DNA of 64,000 nucleotides from Lates calcarifer (taxonomy: Eukaryota; Chordata; Actinopteri; Centropomidae): contig NC_066833.1 in NCBI RefSeq assembly GCF_001640805.2, positions 17,492,553 through 17,556,552 of the forward strand, given 5' to 3'. The stretch's first letter is position 1, and each line of letters opens with the position of its first letter. Positions 47,367-59,560 of the stretch are shown here, one piece after another. Under the pieces are notes generated by a model that worked only from the letters and a program-made list of their open reading frames with translations, was not told the DNA's origin and searched no databases. A program made the translations under genes and the position numbers.

Positions 47367-50258
47367 GGTTCACTAAACTAGACTAGACTGTAGGGACTAA
47401 AACAAGCTGAGTTAACAGCTCTAATGATTGGGCATTAACAGGAGACAAGGGCTTCATTTGTGACTATTCTGTTGTTTACACTGTCAGCATATTTGCAATA
47501 TTTTGTATACCCAATTTACAGATTGGTCATTATTATTAAGGAAACTGTTCTTGTAGTGGTAAAATGAAGGGAACAAAAGAAAAGATTTTGTGATTTGTTT
47601 GAAGTGGATCCACTGACACCCATTTATTTAGTCCTTGCTCTGTTAGTTGACTGATTCTGAAGTACAGTAAATATTTCTATTGTCCCAGTCTCCCTCTGTT
47701 TCAGTATTTGAGGCTTAGTAGTTCATAATATTTGTGTCAATTGACCCACCAGATGTTGACATAAAATCCAGTGCTTTTAATTTAGGACTGGTGAGCACTT
47801 TTCATGGTCCAACAAATACGGTTGCAGATACAGTTACTGTGCTTGCGATCATGTGAATAATATTGTTGCATTATTCTACTTTAAGAAGAAGGTTCAGTCA
47901 CCTGTAATAACAATAGTCTGCTGTAATGGAATGTCTTTGAACCAGATGCTAAATTCCTGAAGGCTTCAGGGCTTTTTAGAGCTGTGAAAATGTGCTGTGG
48001 AGGGGCTAGAGAGATAAAAGTCAAATTTCTCCCTTCAGGGATAAATAGAGTATCACAAATAAAGCAGCGACTGTCATCTGTCCTGATGTGGGTCAAGCCA
48101 AGAAGAGCTGAGCAGAGCTGTCTGGAGAGAGGTTCAGAGGACCCAAGTAATCCCTCTATCTGTGTGCCCTGCTCTTCGAGATCTGAGAGGGATGAGGAAA
48201 ATAAACGTAGGATTTGGACACCCAATATGTCGAGCAGTACTGCATGATCCAAAGCCAAACAAACCAATGAAAAACAAAAAGAAGAAAAGGTGAATTAGTG
48301 ATCACTTTTTATTGTATATTTTGATGTTTGCTGCTGTTAGTGCACATTAAACTTAACCACACAAATGTTAATGGAATCACTCATCACAGACATGTAATAT
48401 GATGAAGCCTGATGGCAACTGTGCTTTAATAGGAGAGGAAAGACATTTATGTTTGTGTTGTCACCACATCCAAACCACCCACAATATCACATTATCGACC
48501 AGCACTCTACAGTGTACCAAGTTTGCTGATCTCCCCTCTCTGTTGCATAATTAAAGTGGGCCAACAAAAGCAGACTCATGTCCCAAGATTATATTACAGG
48601 GTCTTCAGAGGACAGCTATCGTCTGAATTTACAACTGGCTAATAATGCATATTGATCAGCACAGCAGTGTTTTCACCGTTTACCTGGCTACACAATTGCA
48701 GGCTAAACAGATGTCCATTCTGCACATCTCTTTAAAACAGGCCTTTTTTCCTTCCTTTTTTAAAACAACACCAACTGGACGAAGCCAGTTTATCCTGTGT
48801 TGCACGCATTACATCATCTAGGTAGAGTATCACACTGCAATACTTTTCAAGTCCTGCCTGACTTGTGCCCATAGTGGAAACTTCAGTGCTGGAAGCTGAT
48901 GTTTGCTGTTGCCTTGTATAAACCCCAATTTCTTAACTTTATACTGTATCTTATTTTTGTGTCAAGACAACACAAGGTAAGAAAGGTTTTTGAAGAAAAC
49001 CTGTTTATAGTCTCGGCCCATAAAAGTACAAGAGAATTAATCATTTTGTCTAATGCAACTAAAAATCCAGGATCAGGTTGACAATGGCATCTATAAATTT
49101 TGAATCATTACAAGCACTGTACTTACAACAAAACAAAACAACCAAAAACTAATAAGGCTAATAACAGAGAGTGAGCATGAGTGACATACATAGAACTAAT
49201 CATTAAAGCAAACAAGTGACCATTATAGGTGAGTCAGCTAATCAAATAAGTAATTATAGAAGTAATATCAATGGCATGAGGGGGGAAAAAAGACAGTCTG
49301 AATCCAGTATATTTTATCAAAGTGGGGTTGGCCCCTGCTCTACCCCTCTCTCCCTTTATCAAAGGATAAAGGTGCACACAAGCTCTGCAAAGATTTCATG
49401 TAAATGGGACGGGGACACCTTCAGCAGGAGGTTTCTTCAGGCAGGGCCAAGAAAAATATATCAGAAAATCAATCATGACCGCTGACCAAAGTGACATCTA
49501 TTCAAGAAAGCACTGCCAGTGACAAACTATAAAATACATCCAGCTTTCCAGCCCCCTCTGCTGCTCTTTAATTTATGTGAATCGGTGCTATTTTAAACAA
49601 CTGCAAAGTCACTGGCTGACCTTCAGTTTGAAAAACCCAGGCAGGAGTGATATTGTAGAGCAATCTTTTAAGTGACAGAAGTTGGCTAACTTTCAATTAG
49701 TTGGCATCTCAACACTGACAACATAATGAGCGGATTATGAGCTGAGATCATGTTCATCAGTATTCCTTTAATGTATAATGGCAGCTGTCTAATGGAAGAA
49801 GCCATGAAGCTCAGTTAAAAAGGTGAAAATGTCAGTGACGCATTACGTCTATATTTTCCAAGTCAGTCCAGAGTTGGCTGCTTAGCTGTTTTATTACCCC
49901 ACAACTGCATCCATGTTTTGGACCAGGATCTTGTCCCTGTGGTGTTGTGCATGTATGTCTGCGTGGTCTGAGGGTCAGCTCATCATCCCTGTGTCAGTCA
50001 GACGAGCAGCAGCAGGAGCTAGCTAAGTCAACGGTGGCTATGTGCTCATGTCTGACTGGTCCTCGGTGATTCACTCGGGATGCAAATACAAAAAGGGATA
50101 AGATGCGGGGCTCTCAGCGGCTGAATAAAGCACCAAAGCGGCGACTCTACACCTTAATTTAACGTAACACTGCCACGACACGGTAGTTTCCTCTACATTT
50201 GCAGGACTGGCGCTAAGGTCGCATTGAAACAGAGGGAGAGAAAAGCTTATTGGCTTAC

Positions 50259-50600
50259 CACAGCTGCGGTGTGATGACCGTGTCTTTACAGTTCTTGGCG
50301 CAGGAAACAATTGGGGGGGTCTCCCTTGACTGGGCACAGACTCCCAGCTTCTCAGAGACAAACGGTTTCCATAGGGATCCACATCCAGTGTGTGTGTGTG
50401 TGTGTGTTTGTGTTTCTTCTTATTAAAGACGTGTGCAGCACGGAAGCTAGAGCATTATGGAAAGTCTAAAAAGTGCTGTGTTTGCCTGTTTCCTTGAATG
50501 CGGGCTGTGATGCTCAGCTCAGCTCAGCTGCACTCTCCGGTCGCTCCTCCCTGCAGCAAGAAGGCTTTGAGCGGGAAGAAACCACCGGACTGGATCAAAT
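50259..50600 (-). other. osbpl6: Probable osbpl6 5' untranslated first exon and promoter region
   Basis: A GC-richer stretch reads on the minus strand into GCAGCTGTG followed by GTAAGCC, a good donor with the exon end at 50259. It is the only good candidate upstream of the first coding exon. It contains a (CA)n run on the minus strand (50388-50412) and GCTCAGCTCAGCTCAGCTG near 50515. The transcription start is not defined. Confidence 0.45.
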
Positions 50601-50649
50601 GCTGGCGGAGGCTAGGACTGATCACAAAACACGGAGGTGGAGTTCCTCA

Positions 50650-53555
50650 AACCTCGGACTCGGAGCAGCCAAATTTAGGGACCAAAGGCCGGAATGTCAG
50701 CATTACTTCCAGAGGCCATAAAAGCCAGATTTACTCTTTATTATCAGGGTCAACGTTAATTGATTATATCAAATTTGTCTTCAGTTCCCCCATCTTTCAA
50801 CCCTCTTAAACTGCAGAAAGTAACGTTTTTGACTGATGTGAAGTAAAAACCCTTTACAGCAAGAAGAAGAAAAATAAGTCGTCGTCCTAAAATGTGTTAA
50901 TTTTCCATGTTGAGATTTAAAGATTTCACGTAAATAAAATTTATTTTTTGAAAACTGATAATTATATATGTTTCTGCTGACTAACATAGCTCTGTAAAAA
51001 TTAATTAATTTAAATGTACATTTTTTTGTACAAAATTGCAGATGTAGGGTCAGTCCACATTTCTGACTGGTTATTTCTTTTCTGAGCATAGATGTGATCA
51101 ATCCTGTGGTCAGCTGAGAGTAATAGATTAATCAAAAGTCATTTCAGCTCTGGTTGTAAATGGTTTTAGATCTAGAGTTTGTAGCTGCCTGGGAAAATAA
51201 AGAAACTGATGTGTACAGTGGGGGTTCACAGGGGCTTAACAATATATTTCTGTCTTGGAGGCCCCTAGGAGGTTAATCCAGTCATGAGAACAGCCATGGA
51301 GATCTCCCTTTACCTCCAGTATGCTTATTAAGCTTATTGTTGAAATTCCTCATCAGAAAATATTATGGCACAGACGATGATAGCTCCACTGGTGAACTCA
51401 GCACGTCACTGATTATGTAAGGAACTCTGAAGGTCAAACGTAGGGCAATGCTGTACACCAGTTTTGATATTAACAGTGAAAAATGATTCAGTGAATGTGA
51501 ATGTTTCCTGTAAGAAAACCACCACCCAGCTTAGAAGCTTTTAGCTGCTCCTAGCTGCTTTTACCTCTATGTTTTACCTACACCGTGTATAACCATTGAC
51601 CCTATGGTTGCCTGGCAACTGCTCTCACCAACCCATCCTTACAGCTAATGAGCACCAAACAAGCTCTCTGTCAGATCCAGTAGTGCAAAGTAACTATGTG
51701 GATGTGCAGACTGATGTATTTGATGTGATGTTGTAGCTTGTGCTTGGTGGGATGGAAGTGAGTATTTCCTGCATAATTCAGCTGCTGATCATTCATCCTC
51801 AGGTTTCACACCATCCACAAACCCTGCTTGCATATTTTAAAGATGTAAAGAATAAGAAGCTAAGAAGACATTCAGTATTTTAGATTCATATAATTTAACT
51901 TGAACTTTAAAATGACAGTGAATGAGACTTCAACAAACTTAATGTACATGTTTGCACATGTTTTTTGATTATTGTTGTACCTCTTTGTTGCAAATAAAGA
52001 TGTTTTTTAAGTATTTAAGTGGGTGTGGTGTACATTTGTATAAGTTTTGAAGTACTTGAGTTTATATGTCAATTAATACTTTCTACACCACTACAATTCA
52101 GATGGAAATCATCTATATTTTTCTACCAGTACATGTCACAACTATAGTTACTATAGTTTGTCCCTCCTTCATGAAACATATTCCTATGGAACTTTTTTGG
52201 AGAGGGTTCTGTGTATAAATTAACTTAAATAAGCAGCTTAAAGCAGCTATTTGGACAGATGTAAACACGAGAGGCTGTGTCAACTTGTTAGCAGAGTGAT
52301 GGGGGATGCATTACTGATTTGAAATTGATTACCTGTCAACCTTATGTCAAACTGCCCTCAGTACAAAAGCAACAACAGAAGGAAAAGCAGCAAATCCTGC
52401 ATCCTGGTGATGTAAGAGGTGAGACAAGGTGACCTCAGTTACACCACAGTATCAGTGAAAGCAGCATACACATACTTATCCTGTCATACTGAATAAAGAA
52501 AATCAGGCAGGTCAGTGTTAGGGGGTACAGTTACTGTTTGAATGCTTGAATAGGCAAAGTGACCTAAGTGACACTGTGTGTGATGGTTTGGTGCTCATTA
52601 GTGTGTTTTACTCTGGTGACATGGTATCTTAGAAACTTGTATTCTCCTGGGATTTTCACACACAGTGGAAGGTTTTATGTGTAAAAGTAACTTGAGAAGT
52701 CAGCCTACAGGTGAGGGGAGCTATAAACTCTTCTCATCTGTCTGTGCCTTTCTCAAAAAAGGTTGGATATCATATTTCATGACTTGTATACCCGCTCTGA
52801 ACTCAGACATGCTCCAATTTAAGCTTTCCGCTGTCTCACAGCTTGCTATCGCCAGAATAGCCTTTGTCACAATTGAACATTCTCATTCTCATTTTTCCTA
52901 TTGTAGTGCAAAAGGGAAACTTTATCAAACCCACACTGTGTGGTGAGGCAAAAGACAGTTCTTGAATTACAAGTCTGTAAGTTAATTTTGGTGACAATAG
53001 ACCTACTGTTTCTGTTGTCTGTTTGAGCAGCGCTGTGACATAAGATACACTTTGCTGTTGGCTGTTTTGCACATCCATGAACATGCAGGTGAAAATGTGC
53101 TTTGACACCGTTGGAGAGGTTAATAATCCCAGCCAGTATAACATGAGTCAAATCACATTTAAAAGATCATATTTATGATATGTTGATATCTAATGATGGG
53201 AAAAACAAGCTGTTATACTGTCACTGTGACATGAATCAAATCACACTATTTATGATAATTTAGAGGCCTTGCTATCGCCTGTAACAGATGAAACAAGATA
53301 AATCAGTGACAATTATTAGGATAGCGTTATGTATCACTGTAGTGAACCTGTCCTAAAACAGGCATTTGCACATCATTGGTTCACTGTACTATTATCAGAA
53401 AGAAGCTTTTAATCAAGTAGATGGGAAAGTGTTACATATCATACATATTATAAGACCTCCATGGTTGCGCCATATGACATTGCGCAGTTTGAGGACAGTT
53501 CTCACAGAGCAGCATGATGAAACAGGTCAGCTGACTGATGACGTTTGACGGGAGT
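50650..53555. other. Intergenic DNA between osbpl6 and the cytochrome c gene
   Basis: No recognised gene; human synteny would place RBM45 here and it is not seen. A dispersed-repeat fragment with 'GAAGTACTTGAGTTTATATG' and 'TTTCTACACCACTAC' is at about 52010-52110. Otherwise AT-rich. Confidence 0.55.
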
Positions 53556-53559
53556 AACT

Positions 53560-53667
53560 TTACTGAGAGGAAGCACATTGGTGAATCAGTGGCGAGTGAG
53601 CCGGCGGCAGGGACAAAACCAGAAGAATTACGAGTCTCCTAAAGTCCGTTGAATACAAATCAATAAG
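53560..53667 (+). other. Cytochrome c 5' untranslated exon (start approximate)
   Basis: A GC-richer stretch (GAGTGAGCCGGCGGCAGGG) ends in AATAAG followed by GTAAGA at 53668. It would splice to the acceptor at 54311-54312 (TTCTTCTTCATAG). Vertebrate CYCS genes also have an intron in the 5' UTR. The upstream limit is a guess; TGATGACGTTTGACG lies just before it. Confidence 0.6.
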
Positions 53668-54317
53668 GTAAGACGATGATCATCAAAATATAGAGCTTTT
53701 CTGATTGTTGTGTCGAGTGTAATCTCTTTTCATGCGACTTTAATATGTCTTTGCCGGATCCTTCCACGGACAACGTGGTGGTCGTGGTGTTTCCGGAGAA
53801 TTCCCGGTTATTATTATTATTATTTTTTAAATCTGATAAACCGAGTCAAGTGTGTAATACAACGTCTCCATTCTTATTACATTCGACGCTTTTATAGCTC
53901 ATACTTAGTTTTTTGACAGGTCTTTGTTGAATATGAATTTTTGACATTGGCCTGTCAGAGACACCGTATGTTACCTGTTTTCTTCAAATCACAAAGACCG
54001 TGAGCATACGGAGGCACTGCTGTTGTTTCCGAATAAAAATTATGTCATTTCCAGAAAAGTTATCTAAAACAGTTTTGTAACAATGCCAGCGCCGTAATGG
54101 TTGCGCAACTTGGAAGCGAGCTCCCCCTATTGGCTGAATGAGGGTATCATTTTTATTCTTCAAAAAAGCAGGAGTCTTATAATGGAAGTAACTAAACATA
54201 AATAAGTGATTACCAAAAATATAAGTCGGTGGTAATTAAAAAAAAAAAAATTCCAGTTCTAATGAAGCAAATAAATGCAGTTGTCCTGTGTGTGTGTGTT
54301 TCTTCTTCATAGGAACC

Positions 54318-54739
54318 ATGCCTGGAGACATTAATAAAGGCAAGAAAGCATTTGTCCAGAAGTGTGCCCAGTGCCATACTGTGGAGAATGGTGGAAAGCA
54401 TAAGGTTGGGCCCAACCTTTGGGGTCTGTTTGGACGCAAAACAGGCCAGGCAGAGGGCTACTCCTACACTGAAGCCAACAAAAGCAAAGGTAAGTACCTC
54501 TACATGTGTATTCAGAATATAAGAACAGTCCTAAGAATTGTGCTGTTTAGCTAAAATGTGGTTCTCCACTGCATCTGTTCACTTTTATTCTAGGCATTAT
54601 CTGGGATGAGGACACCCTGATGATTTATTTGGAAAACCCCAAGAAATACATTCCAGGAACAAAGATGATCTTCGCTGGCATCAAAAAGAAGAATGAACGT
54701 GCTGACCTTATAGAGTATCTCAAGTCTGCAACTTCATAA
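54318..54739 (+). CDS. Cytochrome c; coding exons 54318-54489 and 54594-54739
   Basis: It encodes the 105-residue haem protein that carries electrons from complex III to IV in the mitochondrial intermembrane space and triggers apoptosome assembly when released. Visible: the haem site CAQCH (16-20), [13 protein letters not shown] (31-43), [12 protein letters not shown] with axial Met82, and the C-terminal helix ending YLKSATS. The split codon at Gly58 (G|GC) matches the conserved cytochrome c intron. The frame is intact and has introns, so it is not a processed pseudogene. Trp at 35 and FAGIKKK resemble tuna cytochrome c and, as I recall, mammalian testis CYCT more than mammalian somatic CYCS. 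Oddities are MPGD rather than MGD at the N-terminus and Ile68 where Glu is usual. It could be named cycs, cycsb or cyct, so I give no symbol. Confidence 0.95.
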
Positions 54740-55190
54740 AGGATTCTTCATCTGGGCTTCTTTGCCAGTTTTTGTGTTCAAGAGACCAGGACTTGTCAGT
54801 CTTTCAAAATCAAGCAGAACAGTCTGAATGGTGTCGGCATAAGTTGCCATCTTTGTCACAGCTGTACCTCTTTTTCTGATACGATCCTCCGGTGCGGTGG
54901 AATAAATTATATCCCCTGGTTTTAACAGGTTCCTTTTCTAACATAAATTATTAAACCATATACTGTTTATTATGACTGTAGGGACTGAAAGCTGTGCATG
55001 TTTGCTAACTGACTGTCTTCCAATGTTGTGTTTCTCCATAGATTCATGGTTTATAATTAAGTTGTCTTAATCATTTTCTGGTCCAAGAATGAATATGCCT
55101 TTCTGCTTCTGATTTGATGATACCTCAACAGTCTTTTATTATGTCATTTTTGAATTTGCAAGTTGAATAAATCTGACACTAAATATTATT
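54740..55190 (+). other. Cytochrome c 3' UTR
   Basis: AATAAA signals are at 54901-54906 and near 55166, giving 3' UTRs of about 180 or 450 bases. Confidence 0.5.
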
Positions 55191-55377
55191 TTTGAACTGT
55201 GTTTAACTGGTGATGCTCCCAGAACTGAATGTGTGGTCAATATTAGATTAAATATGGGGTGTGGGTGATCATGGCAGGCTATAATTATTATCCTGTTTTA
55301 AAATTAGAATATATACATATGCAGGTCTTAAATTCTCTCCACCAGGGAGACAGATATATATTACTTTATCTGTTCTC

Positions 55378-55419
<42 letters not shown>

Positions 55420-56280
55420 CACACACACACACACACACACACTTCATGTAACATGATGCATTTCCTGAGGAGAGCAGCCTCTCCCTCCAAATGAAGTAAC
55501 TTGAAATATGTAGCTTTTAAGAATCAACTTGAGCTTGGAAACTGATCTGTATGTTATAAATGCTGCACACTTTTGAGTATGTTGGTTATACTTTTACGTT
55601 CTTTGACCTCAATTAAAGTTGGAGAAGATCCTGCATGTTCACTGGTACTGTTACTGAGCGTATTGGATCACTGCTCATCAACAAAAGCTACACAATATGG
55701 TTTAGGACTAGAGGGACCTAAAAGACTTTAAAATTTGCAATTTTAAGAGATCACAGGACAAAGGTTTTCCGTGTTGGGATGTCCATTAAAGACTGGCTTA
55801 TCCATCAGAAATGAACCACATGGCTACATTCCCAGTTCAAGTTGTGGAGTATTGCTCCCTCTAGCGTTCAAATGTCACACCTGCACTCAGATAATGATTT
55901 GTATGTATTGTATGAAGGAATTTGATTTCCTGACGCTCTTTTGCCAATAAAAGTCGCTGTTACGTAACTTAATGATACTGGCCACTTCAGATTCCACACG
56001 TGTTAAAGTTTGGCTCATGTGACTTGAGTGTACTGTCAAGTTGCAGTATTTATTCATTTATTTATGCTATGAGGCACGTTTCTTCAGGTGGCAGTCAGTC
56101 CCTTTGAATGCTCTTTTGCTTTCATGAAACCAGTGAACGCAGTGAATTTTGACTGAACGACTAAACATCCTCCACTGTAATCCACCATTTCTATATGTCT
56201 AGAAATGGTATATGTCATATCATGCATCCGATTTTGTGCACGCTGACGATGATGGATGAATTTGCCCTAGTTATTAACAT
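55190..56280. other. Intergenic DNA between cytochrome c and pde11a
   Basis: It holds an (AT)n(AC)n microsatellite at 55381-55442. I see no gene in the rest. Confidence 0.6.
55381..55442. repeat. (AT)n(AC)n microsatellite
   Basis: Sixteen AT units, GT, then about fourteen AC units. Confidence 0.95.
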
Positions 56281-56284
56281 CCAC

Positions 56285-56817
56285 GGCGTCTTCATCCTAC
56301 TTGGAGCGCCTCTGTAAGGAGGGCAAGCGATTCAAATGGCCAGAGGGGCTGACTGCTGAAGCAACCCTGAGCTCCTGTCTGTGTGACGAAGCGAGCGTCA
56401 GCGGGACAGAGCCAACCACAGCCAGCGTCATTTGCACACAAGAAGACACACACGACGGTGTTGCTCGGTAGTGGCTCTTAAATTTCCCTATGCTTGTGGT
56501 GTGATCGTCTACGCGAGACTGATTTTGCCTCCACGCCGGCTTGTATAGATTTGCTTCAATGATCTGAAATTAAGTTAATGTGTGGGAGATGCTGTGGAGG
56601 GATGTACCGGTGCGCAAAGGGAGTCTCCATCCTTCTCTCCACAGAGTAGAAACTGGATATGTAGTCACAGCTTCAGGGGTGTTCCCAGCATATGCGCCTC
56701 GGAAGTTGAGGCATTCAAGTGATTCGCTACTTTAAACCTCCGTAAAAGCCTCATAGATGCAATTTCTCTGCGCGACTTCATGGATTTGGTTCGTTGAGGA
56801 CCATCTGAAGAACAGAC
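56285..56817 (+). promoter_or_regulatory. pde11a: pde11a CpG-rich promoter and 5' UTR
   Basis: CpG-rich sequence (ACGAAGCGAGCGTCAGCGGG near 56390, GACGGTGTTGCTCGG near 56452) runs into the coding exon without a visible acceptor, so the leader is probably unspliced. Several ATGs lie between 56520 and 56780. The start at 56818 is set by homology. Confidence 0.5.
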
Positions 56818-58468
56818 ATGGCAGTGCCAAATATGGTGTTTTCTGACGTGGAAAGTTTTCTGGACTCGCATCCCGAGTTATTCGAGGACTACCTGAACAG
56901 AAAGGGGAACCATAGCATGGTGGAGAAATGGCTCAAGAATCACCGGGCGAGCAAAAGTCCGGCGGCTGCAGCTCCCGCCGAGCCGAGGGAGGAGAAGAGC
57001 AACGCGTGTAAAGACAGCTGGGCGAGCAAATGTGACGGTCTGCAGCGGAGAGCCTCGCAGAAGGAGCTGCGCAAAACTTTTGCCAGATCAAAGGCCATCA
57101 ACGTCAACAGGACATACGACGAACATGTTAATTCCAGGGCCCAGGAGCCGCTTACGAGCATGAGGAGGAGAGCTCTGCTGAGGAAAGCGAGCTCTCTGCC
57201 CCCGACCACTGCGCACATACTGAGCGCGCTGCTGGAGTCCAGGGTCAACATCCCCCAGTACCCGTCCACAGCCGTGGATTTTAAATATTACCTCAAAGAA
57301 CATAGCGAAAGAGAGTTTTTCCTGGAGCTCGTAAAAGACATTTCTAACGACTTGGATCTAACGAGTCTCAGCTACAAAATCCTCGTGTTTGTTTGTATTA
57401 TGGTCGATGCGGACCGGTGCTCTCTATTTTTGGTGGAGGGAACAGGCAACAAGAAAACACTAGTGTCCAAATTCTTTGACGTGCACGCAGGAACCACAGT
57501 TTTGCCTTCAATGAATTCAGACGAAGTTCAGGTTCCGTGGGGGAAAGGAATCATTGGATATGTGGCTGAACATGGAGAGACAGTGAACATTCCTGACGCT
57601 TATCAGGTGCTTGCATGCATGCGTGTATGTGTGTTTGTAAGTGTATTTGCATGAGTCACAGAAAGAGAGAGGGGCAGATGAATTTCATTCAGTCTGTCAT
57701 TTGTCACAGTCAATTGATCATCAATCAACCCGTGTAACAGCTGAGTGCACGACAATCAACACCAGGAGTCAGCTGGACAAAGCCTGTGTCAAACCACAAG
57801 TTCAATCAAAACATCACTGTCTGATACAAATGAGGCAATGAAGGAGATGTCTGATCATGTCTTTGTAGTTTTTATGCAATTTCCACGTGTTTACCTTGAG
57901 TTTAAAAAAGTAAAGCAATACAAGATTAGATTAAAGCTGCAAAGACACCAAATTGCTTAATGATGCCAACAGCCCCTTCTCAGGGTAGAAGAAAAGTCTA
58001 AGCAGACCTGTTAATGGCTGAGCAAATATTTACAGTAGAAAGGAAGAGTTACATTTCCCTACTGTCCAAACACAGCAGCTACCTGAGCAACACTTGTCAG
58101 ACACTTGTCCAGGCAAAATGTTATAGAGCAAAAACCTCAAACCATGCTGTCATCTATCATACCGCCTTCTCTTTTAGACCTGGGAGTCCTGAGGAGTTAC
58201 ACATTTTAGTGCACTGTCATCTGAAAATAAAAAGAGAACTGCTTTTTTTTTTTTTTGCAAGAAGTGCTTACACTGTGTCTTCATTTTCTACTGTCCATAT
58301 GGATTTCAGGATCGTCGCTTCAGTGATGAAATTGACAAGCTGACAGGGTACAAAACCAAGTCGCTCTTGTGCATGCCCATCCGCAACAGTGACGGCGAGA
58401 TCATTGGAGTTGCTCAGGCCATCAACAAGACTTCAAGTGGAGAACTCTTCACTGAAGATGATGAAAAG
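56818..58468 (+). CDS. pde11a: PDE11A, dual-specificity cAMP/cGMP phosphodiesterase; 5' part only
   Basis: Two coding exons: 56818-57606 (263 codons, donor CAG|GTGCTT) and 58310-58468 (53 codons, acceptor TTTCAG), both phase 0. This gives residues 1-316 of the long, PDE11A4-like form. The N-terminus ([13 protein letters not shown]) matches human. The regulatory region carries RRAS (Ser80), NSRAQEPL (Ser106) and RKAS (Ser125), corresponding to the PKA/PKG-type sites of human PDE11A4. GAF-A starts near 160 ([20 protein letters not shown]), with [34 protein letters not shown] and the NK...F..DDE signature (302-315), the cGMP-binding GAF fingerprint. GAF-B and the HD-type catalytic domain must lie past 64000. 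The N-terminal linker is about 37 residues shorter than in human. Confidence 0.95.
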
Positions 58469-59029
58469 GTAATTTTATCTTTATGGTTGTGAGTGAAAAT
58501 GCTGAATGAGTATCACATGCCACCATAATGCATTATATGTATCAAGCTTCTTGCTTGGCATGTCCATAAGAAATCAAGATAATTCTTTTTTTTTTCTTTG
58601 TTTGGTTCTAATATGTTGTCTCATAACTAGCTGTTATCCTCCACTAAAATCCCCCGCAGTGTCTCAATCCAACAACTTTATCATGCTCAAGACAGGCTAA
58701 AATAATACTTGGATCAGTTGTAACTGAGACTATTTGAGTAAATTAATTAAAAGATGGATGAAATTACACCTTTAAAATGTTTACATACTGTTTACATACT
58801 ATACTCACATGCGGACGACTAATAGAATAGAAAATAGGGGGACATAAGATTTGTACTTGCCCATTGTGTTGATTTTCTCTTATTACAAATAAACACATGG
58901 TTCTATGGTAATATGGTAGTTTGGTCACAATTTTTAGCTGCACTTGCAGGAGGGCACAAGGGATAGCAGTGTCAACCGGTCAGTTCACCCCTTCGGTCCC
59001 CACAGAAAAGAGATTTTACACAGTTAGTC

Positions 59030-59560
59030 AGGCTCCCCAGAGGATGAATCACAACGACTAGTGATCTTATGACTTTTCCTCTAGCTCCACCATGATGTTG
59101 ATGTTTTTCAGTTTGTGTGAAATGTTTCTGTATGTGTAAATTCTCCACATTTATGTTGAGTGCTTAACATTTTTTGTTCAGAGTAAAATGTTTCAACAAC
59201 TCTTGGATGAATTGCTGTGTAATTTGGCACAAACATTAATATGACATACAGAAAGTTTGGAGATTCCCTGACTTTTCCTCTAGTGCCATCATCTGGTAAA
59301 TTTAAAGTTGTCTGCTATGTTGGTTTAGGGACACATACCTGATTCTCATATGCATAAATAGCATGTGTGCAATGTTATGTTATCATGCTAACACACTAAA
59401 CTAAGAGAGTGAACATGGTTAACATTACTTGCTACCCATCAGCATGTTAGCAATGTTATTGTAAGCATGTTGTCATGCTGACATTAGCATTCAGGCACAG
59501 TGGTGTCCAAATAAAGCTTTACAGAGCTGCTAGCGTAGCTTTAGACATTCAGTCTTGTTA
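59030..59560. repeat. Old dispersed fish repeat (CCCCAGAGGATGAATC ... GCATGTTAGC type)
   Basis: Runs from CTCCCCAGAGGATGAATCAC through 'TGACTTTTCCTCTAG' (twice, near 59071 and 59270), 'CAGCATGTTAGCAATGTTAT' and 'TTTAGACATTCAGTCTTGTT'. I recognise the order of phrases from a highly repeated, non-coding family in percomorph genomes. It is diverged and partly deleted. Confidence 0.6.

Larger units (their letters stand above)
43261..50258 (-). other. osbpl6: osbpl6 intron 1 (probable)
   Basis: About 7.0 kb with no recognised exon. It holds an AATTAATC repeat copy (about 43710-43835), an ATT/AGT trinucleotide microsatellite (44730-44829), a 17-base direct repeat (ATACAGTAACTGATGTG twice near 45650-45680), a TA/CA compound microsatellite (47244-47366) and a GC-balanced homeobox-site-rich stretch at 49490-49900. 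Confidence 0.55.

Noticed and set aside
54318..54739. Processed cytochrome c pseudogene
   Set aside because: The gene has introns at conserved positions, an intact frame and all haem ligands.
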